A stretch of DNA of 64,000 nt from Cycas panzhihuaensis (lineage: Eukaryota; Cycadophyta). Shown piece by piece: positions 53,400 through 63,609 of this stretch. Under the pieces are notes generated by a model. That model saw only the letters and a program-made list of their open reading frames with translations, made no database searches and was not told the DNA's origin. The stretch covers positions 195,245,741 through 195,309,740 of the forward strand of contig CM041465.1 of the NCBI GenBank assembly GCA_023213395.1, in the 5' to 3' direction. The position numbers and the translations under genes are program-made. Numbering within the stretch: position 1 is the stretch's first letter; each line of letters begins with the position of its first letter.

Positions 53400-54100
53400 C
53401 ACCCATGCCTTTGCTTATTCTATCGACATTCCTGATTCATTTCATTTTGAAGGAGATCCCACATCTTCTTCTTCAAACCTTACCCATTTTGCTCATATTG
53501 GTGTTAGAAGCTATAGGTACCTTACCATATTTAGTGACGATGAGTCCCATGGCGAGGACGAGGACTTTCCTCACCCTGTTTCCTTTCTTCGCACCAGTAG
53601 GAGATGCTCTCCTTATTCTAGGTCCTAACCTAGAACCCCTCCTGTTAGAGAGATCGATCATTCCCTTGTATCGCATGTTATTACTTGCATTGATCCACCG
53701 ATCCTTGAGTCTTCCTCTTCATCGCCCCTCGTGGGTGATGAATCCAGGGAACTTCCTTTTGGCCCTTACGAGGGGCCCCTTCCTGACTCTTCCTTAGAGT
53801 CTCTTAAGGATGTTGGGTAGCCTATTAACCGCCATGGCCCCGTTGCTCCTACTTCCTCTCGCGTCTCATCTATTTGAAGTAAGGTCATCCATGGGGTAGA
53901 TTACTTCGAAGACGATGAGGCTCTACTCGAGCATCTAACGGGCTCCGCGCCTAGCCTTCCTTCTGGTCACCATAGACTTGGCCACCAGAAGGTCTTAGCG
54001 ATTAGCTCCACCCTCGCTAACCCAATCCCATCTCCTATTTTGTCTCCTCCCATTGACCTTGCTCCCCTTCATTTTGAGGAGGGTAATGCCATGTGCCTGG
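53400..54100 (+). other. protease-RT linker, low complexity
   Basis: Ser/Pro-rich reading frames with several stops join the protease to the RT. No domain is recognised. I treat it as the variable spacer found at this place in Tat polyproteins. Confidence 0.45.
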
Positions 54101-54102
54101 GG

Positions 54103-55690
54103 GAAACCTAGGATATAGTCCTCGCCCTAGGTAAGGTCATTAAGGTGGGGGCCGGATGTTCTCCTTATGAGGTAAGGGAATACTCCATTTTGTTCTAGGA
54201 GTTCCAAGATGTTTTTATGTGGGACTATTCTGACACGAAGGGAATTGACCCCTCCATTGTCACCCACAACCTTACCACAGTCCCTGGCGCTCACCCCGTG
54301 CACTAGAAGCAACGCCCACTACACCCTAAACTCTCAGTCGCTATCAAAATGGAGGTTGAGAAACTCCTAGATATAGGACTCATTACTTCCATTGATTACC
54401 CTAAATGGGTATCCAACATCGTTCCCATTGCTAAAAAGAATGAGACTATTTGGATATGTGTTAACTTCCGTGACATTAACAATGCATGTCCTAAGGATAA
54501 TTTCCCACTCCCTTTTATTGATCAGATCATCGATCGAACCACCAATTTCAAAGTCATGTCCTTGATGGATCGCTTCTCCGGTTACAATCAAATTCAAATC
54601 TCTCCTGAAAACTGCGATAAGACGGCCTTCACCACCCACCCCGTGGGGTACCTTCGCCTATAAGGCGATGCCTTTCGGATTGAAGAATGCAGGTACCACT
54701 TATCAAAGGGCAACACACTTCATCTTTCATGACCTTATCAACAACACGTTGGAGGTCTTTATGGATGATATGATGGGTCTCTCACGTGTTAGAGCCCATC
54801 ACCCCTCGGACTTGTGAGCCATCGTCACACGATGCCACAAGTACCACGCAAGTCTCAACCCGCTCAAATGCGTGTTCGCCGTCACTTCCGGTAAACTCCT
54901 TGGTTTCCTATTGTCAAAATAAGGAATTCAAATCCATCCTGACAAAGTCACGATAATCCTTGACATGTTGCCGCCTAGAACTCAATGACAGATTAAGTCA
55001 TTTTTAGGTAGGCTCAGATTCCTTAGGTATCTCTTGGTGAACTTCACTATGAATGCCAAACCTCTTACTAACCTATTAAAGAAGGGAGCCCTGTTTGTTT
55101 GGTCAGCTAAGGCCCAACAAGCTTTCGAAGGACTTAAGGAAGCCCTTGCTTCCGCTTTGGCATTGGTGCCCCCTCACTTTGATAGGCCCTTCATCCTATA
55201 TACCTCGACGACCGATGAGTCCTTGGGCACTATGTTGACCCAGGAGGATGATTCATGAACAGAGAAAGCTACTTACTTTATTAGTTGCACCCTCATGGCT
55301 TCCAAATTTAACTATTTTCTAACTGAGAAGGAGCACCTCTCCTTGGTTCACGCAACTAAGAAGTTGAGACACTACTTGCTCAGAAACATGACCAAGGTGA
55401 TCATTTAATCTAATCCCTTACGTTATTTACTCACCTGTTTCGACTTGACAGTCAGGACTGGTTGTTGGGTTATCCTCCTTCAGGAATTCGATCTCCATAT
55501 CGTCAACAGGAAATTGAAGAAGAGGATGGTAGTGGCAGAACATCTTGCAGATGCCCCTGTCCCTAACTCGTTCGATGCTCTCGTTGACGACTCTCTTCCT
55601 AATGAGTCTATCTTGACTATTCAGGGCACTCCTTTCCATCCACTCATTGATAGTGAGTGGTATGGTGACATCGTATGGTACCTTACTTAG
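54103..55690 (+). pseudogene. Tat reverse transcriptase and degenerate first RNase H
   Basis: RT starts VIKVGAGCSPYEVREYS and has WICVNFRDINNACPKDNFPLPFIDQIID, LMDRFSGYNQIQISPE (54349-54663), then a frameshift near 54650. It continues with the catalytic VFMDDM (Asp-Asp at 54764-54769), SLNPLKCVFAVTSGKLLGF, and QIKSFLGRLRFLRY near 54985-55030. RNase H follows: FVWSAKAQQAFEGLKEAL, ILYTSTTDESLGTML, FLTEKEHLSLVHATKKLRHYLL, FDLTVRTGCW. The acidic positions of a working RNase H are largely missing (Thr at the first site, SNPLRYLL instead of TDxxxL at the third). This agrees with the known decay of this domain in Tat elements that carry a second RNase H. Confidence 0.87.
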
Positions 55691-55762
55691 CAATAATACT
55701 GCCCAAAAGCTAGTAACAAGGTTAGGTCACACATTCAGACCACCGCTAGGTAATACTTCCTT

Positions 55763-56901
55763 ATGGATGAAGTATTGTACAAGAGATCCTTTAACGGGAT
55801 CCTCCTCTATTACGTCACTCCTGATGAAGTAGACCAGATACTCCGTGAATGCCACCATGGCATTTGTGGGGGCCATTTTTGGGGCCAATCCATGGCCCAA
55901 AGGATCCTTCATATGGGCTACTATTGGCCATCCCTCTTCAAGGATGTCCATGCCTATGCCTTGAGATGTCGGTGATGCTAAGAGCGCGCCAACATCACCC
56001 ACGTACCTTCTGAGGCTCTTCATCCCATCGTATCTCCATGGCCCTTCGCCCAATGGGGTTTAGACCTCATCGGAGTGATATCACTGCCTTCTTCATTGTA
56101 ACACAAGTTCATCTTGACTGCCACAGAGTACTTTACGAAATGGGTAGAAGCCATTCCCTTGATCGCTACCCCTAGCAAGACGATAGCTACTTTCATCTAC
56201 CAACATATCATTTTCTGCTTTGGGATTCTCGACGTCTTGATTACAGATAATAGAACTCCTTTTTATAACAAGGAGATGGATGATCTTTGTGAGAAATTCA
56301 AGATTTCTCACAAAACCTCTTCTTCTTATTACCTCCAGGCAAACGATTAAGTTGAATCATTCAACAAAACTCTCATCAACATCCTAAAGAAAACCGTTGC
56401 CCAATCCTAGAGAGATTGGCACCTTCATCTCCCTTTTGCCTTATGGGCCTATCGTACCTCTATCCGTGCGGCTATGGGAATGACTCCGTTCTCCCTAGTT
56501 TACGGGACCAAGGCGGTACTCCTATTGGAAGTGGAGATCCCCTCTATACGAGTTTCTCTTCGAGGTCTTATCGATGAGGAGTCTATTCGTCAGGCTTGCC
56601 TCTTAGATCTCAAGGCCTTAGGTGAGAGATGTTTAGCAGCTTACCAGGCAAACCTTGTATCTAAAGCCTGCTTATAAAGGACTTATGATAAATACCTTTC
56701 TTCTCATCCTTTACATCCCAGGGACCAAGTCCTCAAGTTGGAATATCTCCACGACTACTTGACCAAATTCAGATCCAAATGGGTTGGTCCCTTTGTTGTT
56801 CTCGAGAGTATTGATAATGGTGCCTATAGGATCACCACCCTGTTGGGCCTTGAATTTGAGAAAGCCATTAATGGGAAATTTGTTAAAAAATTCTATGCAT
56901 G
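55763..56901 (+). pseudogene. Tat integrase
   Basis: The zinc-finger part has ILRECHHGICGGHFWGQSMAQRI and GYYWPSLFKDVHAYALRCR, then a stop and C (HHCC residues in place). The core has FAQWGLDLIG (first catalytic Asp), YFTKWVEAIPL, VLITDNRTPF (second Asp) and VESFNKTLINILKK (Glu, after a TAA in place of Gln at 56348). The C-terminus has MTPFSLVYGTKAVLL, KFRSKWVGPFVVL and INGKFVKKFYA before TGA at 56899-56901. The DDE triad is therefore still readable, but about six in-frame stops disable the protein. No chromodomain follows. It would insert the cDNA into the genome. Confidence 0.88.
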
Positions 56902-57629
56902 ATCTCTTTAATGTCATTTCCACACTCTGAAATGAGCCTAAACTACCATCCTAAGTGCATTCCCATTCCTCCTAGCCACAGGTAGGATGGCAGCTTGGCG
57001 TGGCCTTCCGTTTCCTTTGGGTTCCTCCCACGGAACCCCCGTTCTGATTCCTCTAGGAATCTTGTCTTCCTGCTTAGACATTCCCTCCAAGTAGGGCAAT
57101 ACGTTGGAGTGTCATTACTCCTTTATCATTTGCTCTTCCTTTGCATATTCTGCTATGTTCCCATGTGGACATATATGCCATCCTATCTCTTAGCCCCACG
57201 TTCCACTATTGCCACTGCTCATGGTGATTGTGTGTGCCTCTACTAGGAATATGGCCCTACATGAAAGGAAGTATGTATAACCTAAACGTAAACCACAGTA
57301 CAAAAATCATATAATAATCAACTCAAAATATCATCAACCATACCCTTGTGCATCCGTGCACCCTCATACACATACATACACAAACATAGAAACATAAATA
57401 TACATCATCCATCACATGTCATTATACATATCATCATGCATCAAATGGGGGTATCAATCGCCTCGTCTATATACATAAAACAATCATCATGTGTCATATC
57501 ATACAACTGGTATGGTACATTATTCGTGGGAAGCTGGAGTCCTTGCAAGGAGGAGTACAATCATGTGGTAACATATGGTGACTCCCTGGAGATCCGTGCT
57601 TTCCCCTGTCAGATCAAAATTCTTACACT
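56902..57629. other. spacer between integrase and the antisense gene
   Basis: No coding resemblance on either strand. Short sense frames (for example 56995-57246) lack recognisable motifs. The segment 57300-57500 is AT-rich with CATA/ACAT repeats. Confidence 0.45.
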
Positions 57630-58239
57630 CTATTCTACTGCTGCCCCGCCCCTGGGGCCTCATCTCCTGGCTTGTGTGATCCCTCCCCTGGGGACCACAT
57701 ACCTCCTAGGCTCCTCTTGCGCCTCCAGGAGCTCTTCGCCTCGCTCCCCTCATCTCATGGCCTCCTATGGGTCATTGTTACCGTGTGTGTATGTGTCTTG
57801 CTCCGCGATGACCTCAGGGCCACCTCATCCACCAATCGATCGTATTGAGCCTAGATATGATCTCGATCTCCCTCTACTCCTCAGAGCCTCTCCTCCATCC
57901 CCTGGAGATGCTCCTCTATCACTACCATCTAGATCCGGCTCTCGGCATCCCCTCTAGCTCCTCCCTGGGCCTCCAATGCATGTACCTAACCTCGTAGGGC
58001 ATCCCTCTTAGCCTAGGTCTCATACAGCTCTGCCTGTAGGTATCTCACTCGTGCCTCGTGCTCCTGGGACTTTGCTATCCATACATCCCTCACCCTAACC
58101 AATGGGGCGGATGTTGTCATATGGGCACCTTCCGATCTGGGCTCGTCTCCTTCCTGGATGGGAGGTTGCCCCTCTGCGTAGGCCTAGGGGAACATCTCTC
58201 AGACTATTGCCTCCACCAATCTCTATATCTCCGCTATGC

Positions 58240-58341
58240 CTATAATCTAACACATCACATGTCAATATATGTCCATATACATGCCAAACCAAAATTAAAC
58301 ATTTGGTGATCGAAAGATGACAGGAGAAGGTAGTGTCTCAC
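58240..58341 (-). other. candidate intron in the antisense PMD gene (102 bp)
   Basis: On the minus strand the donor reads GTAG|GTGAGACA at 58341 and the acceptor GATTATAG|GC at 58240. Removing the 102 bp joins ...LAVAV to GIAEI...RLVEAIV in phase 1 and keeps the frame of the coiled-coil exon. Without splicing the frame ends at a TAA just inside. The segment is AT-rich compared with its flanks, as plant introns are. Confidence 0.5.
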
Positions 58342-58544
58342 CTACTGCGACCGCTAGATCCTCGATTTGGATGATGGCCTTTGCCTCGGGTACTCCACCA
58401 ACTGCAGGTACCTCCTCCTCCTCTGGCACCTCCTCAGCCACTGCCTCAGCTACTAGGATGTCCCTCCTCTCCTCTGCTGGTGTCGCTGGCTCCCCGGGTC
58501 TCTTGAGTATCCGTAATCTCTGGGCTCGGGTCACTAGGCCCCTG

Positions 58545-58668
58545 CTCTCCTCTATAGCTCTTGAAGGGCCCGCCTCTCCTCCTGTGGTCCTCGATAGACC
58601 TACCTCTCCTCCTACGGTCCTTGATGGACCTGCACCTCCTCCTGCAGCTCCTGACGGGCTAGCCCGTC
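58545..58668 (-). repeat. 30-bp coding tandem repeat, about four units
   Basis: Units of the type CTCCTCCTGTGGTCCTCGAT (plus strand, first 20 of 30 bases) occur about four times in a row. On the minus strand they encode repeats such as GGEVGLSRTT and GGEAGPSRAI. Confidence 0.75.
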
Positions 58669-59659
58669 ACTACCATCTCCTCCATCGCCACCGTCTCTTA
58701 GGCAGCTCTTGCCCCACTTGCCTCGTCATCGTTGTCCCACCTCATCACCCAATATGGATCTAATATGAAATCTGCCATGGCAAGGAGGTCCAGTGATGTG
58801 GCCTCCACCAAGCGACGGACATGTGCCTAGTCCTCGGTCCCCCTGAACCTGGTCTGCAAATTGTATACCATGGGGGCCCACTCTAAAATAGGGTGTGGTC
58901 CCCCTAACAGTGCCACCACTCCAAAGTGATAAAAAAACCAACACTGTAGAAGGGTGTTGTATGATAATCTGCCCTTCCCTGCCACTCGAATTGCATCCAT
59001 CTCAGCGATGAGGTTCACCACTATGAGGGTAGGCTAGTCTAGTCTCTCTCCAGCCTCACATCTCCTCACAACATCCATCCACCCACTAAGAATGTTTCGA
59101 TAGTTATGTTTCCAGGATATTCAGAAAAGAATGTATAGTGTGATCAACTTCCTTATACGAGGGACTCCTAACATCACCATACTCTGCAAGGGGATACCTC
59201 TCCTCTCCCATATGTCCAAGCCCGTGAAGTACGTGGCTGCCTCCCTGTGTGCTGCTTCATTGCTAGGCAACACTCCTAACGATGTTGGCCTCCCTGTCAC
59301 CGGCACTCCCAATATCCACCTAATATCCCCTAGTGTGAATGTCATGTCTTCTACCTGGGGTAGATGGAACACGTGTCTCCGTCTGTCCTAGTATGAGACG
59401 ATGTCTACCAAGAGCCTCTGATCTGATGTATACTATGGCATCCTTGTGACCTTCAGCAAGCCACACCTAGCCAAAACTTGTCTGTCCTTCCAAGACATCA
59501 TCTCAATAAAGCTCAACATTTCCATGCCGATGTTCTTGCAGTTGTCCACCGTGATCACCGCATACAAAACACCCCAAAACAAGTCACAATGTCACTCATG
59601 CTCACCTCTCTATCCTCAAGACTGTACCTCATCCTTATTTGGTCAAGATTTAGGTGCCC

Positions 59660-60770
59660 TTGAGCCTGCTTCTTTATTTTTCACTAGGTTTTCCTTTGCA
59701 CTATGTTAAACTTCGCGGTATCGCAGAGTTTGGCTTGGGTCCTGTGGCGATCGAGGCCCCGCGGCAAAGATCATGGCATCGCAATCTTTGTCACGCTGTG
59801 AACGTCACCCCCCCAAAAGGAGGGGTTTTCTGCCCAAAAAATCTTAAAGTTTTTGCCTAGGTGAGCCACTCTCAGGCTCACCAGGATCGGGGCTGCCTAT
59901 TGCCCTGATCTTGCCTCTCTCTGGGTCTAGTTTGGACTCTAGGAGATTGCTTCTTGCCTTTAAGAGGCCCAAAACTACACTGAAAAGTATTAAAAAAGTA
60001 ATAAATTTAAATTGTGAGATGAGCTTGGGTTTTGATGATCCACTCACTGGATCTGGTCATGCCATCACCATCTCGTCACCCTCGTCTCAACAGCTATCTC
60101 CTCATCTCGATTTAACGGTCAGATCTCCCTTTGTGTGCCTCTGAAGTTAGGTGGCACTCCGCTGCATAAGGGAAGGGCTCTTAATTTGTTCATGAGCCCG
60201 TGAAAATGAATCCCACTTTCATCGAGTTTCCTTATATAGGTGGGGGTCCCGATGGGCACTTTCTCCATTTTGGCCTGTAAGATAGCCCTTAGGGCCATCT
60301 CTCATCCCCGATCACTATTGTTTTCTGGCCCTATCTCTACTTTCGCTTCTATAGCCCATGTTTTGCTCGTTCTTTTGGGTGCATTTATGGTGCCTTGTCA
60401 ACTCATTTTTGCCAGGGCTCTTCTCTCTTGTTTTGCGTGTCATTCTCGTGCATGCCCAAGTTTATACTTGTTTGGCTCATTTTGCCACCCTCGATTTATT
60501 TTTGCAGTCTGTTTGTACCGCTGGGGTCTCTAGAGGGAGCTCTCCCTCCGTTCAGGATCGCTCTTTGCTTTTAAGCAACCTTTGGCACCCCAGGGTGGCC
60601 TTCTTGCTGCCTGCTCTCTGTTAGTGGTCGAATAGTCTACTCCTATCCCCGGGTAGCCTCATTGCTGGGTCCTCTTACACTTCGCGGGCATCATTGTTAG
60701 CCATACGAGCTCCTTTTTCGGTGACTTCAACTTTATCACATATTTCCTCCACTGAGACACTTTCTTTTCT
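59660..60770. other. spacer between the two extra genes
   Basis: No coding resemblance recognised. The sense frames here (for example 59911-60144 and 60240-60533) have no motifs. It is where promoters for the divergent antisense PMD and sense RNase H genes would have to lie, but I see no clear TATA pair. The GCGGTATCGCAGAGTTT near 59715 resembles AGTATCGCGAAGTTT near 47733 in the 5' LTR. Confidence 0.4.
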
Positions 60771-60775
60771 CACCC

Positions 60776-61198
60776 ATGACTCTTTTCATCTTCACCGACG
60801 GTGGAAGTTGTGGTAATCCTGGTCCCTCCACAGTCGTGTGGATTCTTCGTGACCCTTCCAGACATGATTTCCTATGTTCTGGAGTCTTCCTCCCTGAGGC
60901 CACCAATAATGAAGCTGAGTACATGACCGTTATCGAAGCCCTCACCGATGCACTCTATTTCCACCATGGATATATTATTCTTCTTTGTGACTCCCAGGTG
61001 GTGGTGTCCCATCTCACCCAAGTCTACCAGGTGCAATGCCCATGCTTGAGAGCCCTCGCTTTGAATGCTAGGTCCCTATTGGCTTGTTTTCAGTCTGTCG
61101 ATATTTGACACATCCCTGGAGCCCTCAACGTTGAGGCGGATAGCCTCGTATGCCTCATCCTCAGGCGTCACCTCCCTTTTCTTGTCAACCACCCTTGA
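60776..61198 (+). pseudogene. archaeal-type RNase H (second RNase H of the Tat element)
   Basis: ATG at 60776 opens FIFTDGGSCGNPGPSTVVW, then SGVFLPEATNNEAEYMTVIE, ILLCDSQVVVSHLTQVYQV and LRALALNARSLLACFQ. A TGA at 61106-61108 (where Arg would fit, CGA to TGA) interrupts it. The frame resumes HIPGALNVEADSLVCLILRR and ends at TGA 61196-61198, 140 codons in all. The four acidic residues of the family are present (TDGGS, NNEAEY, CDSQ, EADSL). It is a separate ORF between the antisense PMD gene and the 3' LTR. In working elements it is thought to take over RNA removal during reverse transcription. One stop codon is its only visible defect. Confidence 0.9.
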
Positions 61199-61601
61199 GA
61201 GACTTGCTCAGTTGCCCTATCGCCCAAGTCTTGAGCCATCTTGCATTTTACTTTGCGATCTGCTCGCACCTCTGAAAGCTAGCCGCTAATGAGGTTAAAC
61301 TATGGTGACCATAATGTTTGTTCATTTACTCTTTCTCTTGTCACCGTTACACCTTCTCTTTGTACTCTTATGATGGGAGCACCCCCCTCATCTGTCATAG
61401 CTTCCAATCGATTCCCGGGTGGCATATAGGCAATTGCTATGTTGTCTCCACCCTTGTTCTCATATCTACACGTTCTGCCATGACACTTGTTAGCACCCTT
61501 AGACCTTGTTATGATTATAATTATTATATAGACATGTGCTACTCATAGTTTTGTTGCTAGCATTCGCCATCGCATTATGTTTCTGAGCGGTGAGGCTCAC
61601 G

Positions 61602-61612
61602 CCAAGGGGTAG
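61602..61612 (+). other. polypurine tract
   Basis: CCAAGGGGTAG directly before the TGTTTCAC start of the 3' LTR. It is short and interrupted by one T, but its position is right. Confidence 0.6.
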
Positions 61613-62702
61613 TGTTTCACAGCCACAGGAATGGATATAGACAGGTTGACTCAGGTAAGTGTAGGTATGCTTCTTTATTTTTGCCTTTATTATTTCTTTG
61701 GGAAGGTAGATAGAAGCATTGCCTCATTGCATGATTGACTGTCACATTTGGGTGACCATCTTGTATCCATTGCTTGATCACGCTGCTTGTCATGTTTTCA
61801 GCCTATGACGACCTATGAGACCTACCTCTCCCCGAGATAGGCTTCCCCATGGCATTTTACAACTCTCCACAACACCTCCATGTCACCTCAAGACTCATTT
61901 AACTTATGTGATCTACTCACACCTTGATCTTGCACCCCTTTCATAGCATTTTTGGGAATCTTAACTCATGATGTCTCATTTGGTCTAGCCCATATGTCAC
62001 CCAGACTGTTCCTAGCCACTTAGACAGGAGGGCTAGCCCCTCCTAGACCTATCACATCTCCATTCAAGGCTCCTAGAACCCTAGCCGTTGCTATTTTAGT
62101 ATTCTGGTCTTGCACCAGAAACTAAGCAAGATCTTAAGTTTACCACGCATCTGTAATTTTTATTTTTATTATCCACCATGGTAATTCTCACTTTTTTCGT
62201 GGAACTGCCACATGGGTAAGTTACCAACTCAACCCTGCCTAAACCCTAATCACTCGATTAGGGTTAGGATGGGTATATCCCCTGAAAAGTACCTCATTTC
62301 ATATCTCTTAGCTCTCCAACAACACTTTCTACTACTGTAATTCTACTCTCTTCCTCCTCTATTTCATAGGTGCGCTTGCAACACTGGTGTTTTCTATCAT
62401 TCCGGCCTAGGATTCACTTGCAACAGCTCTGTCACGTGGTAAAAAAATCTCCACCAAGCATTTCTAAGTGAGATCTCCACGTTTATCCTTCAGTTCCATC
62501 TAGCAAGTGTCTTCTAGAGCTCTACTTTGTGAGGTACCCTACAAACCTTGTAGGACCTACCCTCTTCCACTGTTTGCAGGGGTAGGTCAGCCCCTAACAT
62601 AGCCCAGCAGGTACCCCTTACCTTGTTTTTATGTTTCAACACATATTTACTCTATTAGAGCTTGTTTGAAAGTATACTTTCTCCCCTTTTTTATCTTTTT
62701 GC

Positions 62703-62711
62703 TATAAAAGG
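62703..62711 (+). promoter_or_regulatory. TATA box of the Tat LTR
   Basis: TATAAAAGG, about 1.09 kb into the LTR, is a canonical plant TATA box. It would start transcription near 62735. The 5' LTR has TGTAAAAGG at the same place. No other good candidate is shared by both LTRs except GGTATAT near 62271 and 47900. Confidence 0.5.
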
Positions 62712-62988
62712 GATTGCTCTTTCTTGTGTTTGGCTTCAAATACCTCAATCCTCCTCCCATTCTCTGTTGGTTTCTCTCAAGAAAGATGTAGGAGAGGGGC
62801 CGTAAGGACTGGGTGAAGGGACTAAGGTGGGATCTGTCCCATTTAGACCTACTCCCCAAGGGCAAACCCCTTCCCATCCTTCCTCTCTTGCGCCCATGCT
62901 TTCCTTGGGCAAACTAGGAGTTGGTGAGATCTAAACCTGCACTAGATATCAGCATATGAAGCCCTTGATGCACTGGTTCTAGGCCTGC

Positions 62989-63609
62989 ATGCTCTCCCTT
63001 TGGGCCCTCTTTACACCCCTAACATTGTCCAGCATCCATTCTGACCTTTGGCAAGGCCTATGTGGCGATTTTCTGCCCATAATGACTCTGCTACTTAGGC
63101 ATCTCTTCTACGTCCTGCAATATTCATTCCCATGCTTGTTCACTACTTATAGGTTGTCACATAACCATCATTCTTTGCATTTTGAGGTTACGTGGAGGTC
63201 TGCTTGTGGGGGGTTTTGCCATCCTGAGGCTAGCCTCCCTTGCTTGCTTGGTATACATTGTTTTTCTTTTGAGGAGAGCGGAGTTGATTTGAGTAGTAGT
63301 TTCACTAACTTAAGGTACAAAATTTTAGCGTTTGTTTTGTATCATTGCCTATATAGTATCTTACATCTTGGAAGCCCCTTCTTGGAAGGGAAAACCCTTT
63401 GTGATTGCAGGTTTACGGCAGTGTTTGTAAAGGGAAATGATGCACTAATCTGGGCAAGTCTTCACCCTTCTTTCCTCTTCTGTCTTTTCTCGCTTCCTTG
63501 TATGTTTTTAGCTCTCTTTGCTTTCCTGCTTCATTTTGGTTCTTTACACGGGGAAGGTAAGGAAGCCCCTACTTCACTTTCGCTCCAACTACAGTTACAT
63601 ATCAACTAA
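62989..63609 (+). CDS. 206-residue ORF within the 3' LTR, function unknown
   Basis: An open frame from ATG 62989 to TAA 63609, fully within the LTR and downstream of its TATA box. The product has a histidine-containing N-terminal half, a conserved-looking centre (SSSFTNLRYKILAFVLYHCL) and a hydrophobic stretch (FLFCLFSLPCMFLALFAFLL) that could span a membrane. It ends QLQLHIN. It resembles no family I know. The 5' LTR copy (48618-49238) has the same length but two stops. It could be a chance ORF, or a leader ORF of the element. There is no evidence of translation. Confidence 0.3.
   Translation: MLSLWALFTPLTLSSIHSDLWQGLCGDFLPIMTLLLRHLFYVLQYSFPCLFTTYRLSHNHHSLHFEVTWRSACGGFCHPEASLPCLLGIHCFSFEESGVDLSSSFTNLRYKILAFVLYHCLYSILHLGSPFLEGKTLCDCRFTAVFVKGNDALIWASLHPSFLFCLFSLPCMFLALFAFLLHFGSLHGEGKEAPTSLSLQLQLHIN

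Larger units (their letters stand above)
57630..59650 (-). pseudogene. antisense plant mobile domain (PMD) gene with coiled coil
   Basis: Read on the minus strand. From about 59620 to 58730 one frame gives CDLFWGVLYAVITVDNCKN, RCGLLKVTRMP, RRRHVFHLPQVEDMTFTLGD with RWILGVPVTGRP, then a helical part to LDPYWVMRWDN. This matches the PMD family (HxFHLPxGEMTxTLxDVxxxLGLPVxG). A frame change near 58680 leads to four 10-residue repeats (GGExGxSRTx) and a Glu-rich segment (EEVPEEEEVPAVGG). A possible intron (58341-58240) is followed by a coiled coil (KSQEHEARVRYLQAELYE, then EEHLQGMEERL). Stops are mostly TAG or TGA at expected Gln or Arg positions. PMD proteins are nuclear; this domain occurs in host proteins (MAIN/MAIL) and in transposons. 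Role in the element is unknown. Confidence 0.8.

Noticed and set aside
56125-56140. TATEYFTKW in the Tat integrase, at first taken as loss of the first catalytic Asp
   Set aside because: The first Asp of the DDE triad lies upstream in GLDLIG and is present. Glu at this other position is not a catalytic change.
57346-57957. 203-codon plus-strand open frame
   Set aside because: It covers the complement of the antisense coiled-coil region and the spacer. The antisense reading has domain structure and the sense reading does not.
58317-58763. 148-codon Ser/Pro/Thr-rich plus-strand open frame
   Set aside because: Complement of the Glu-rich and repeat region of the antisense PMD gene.
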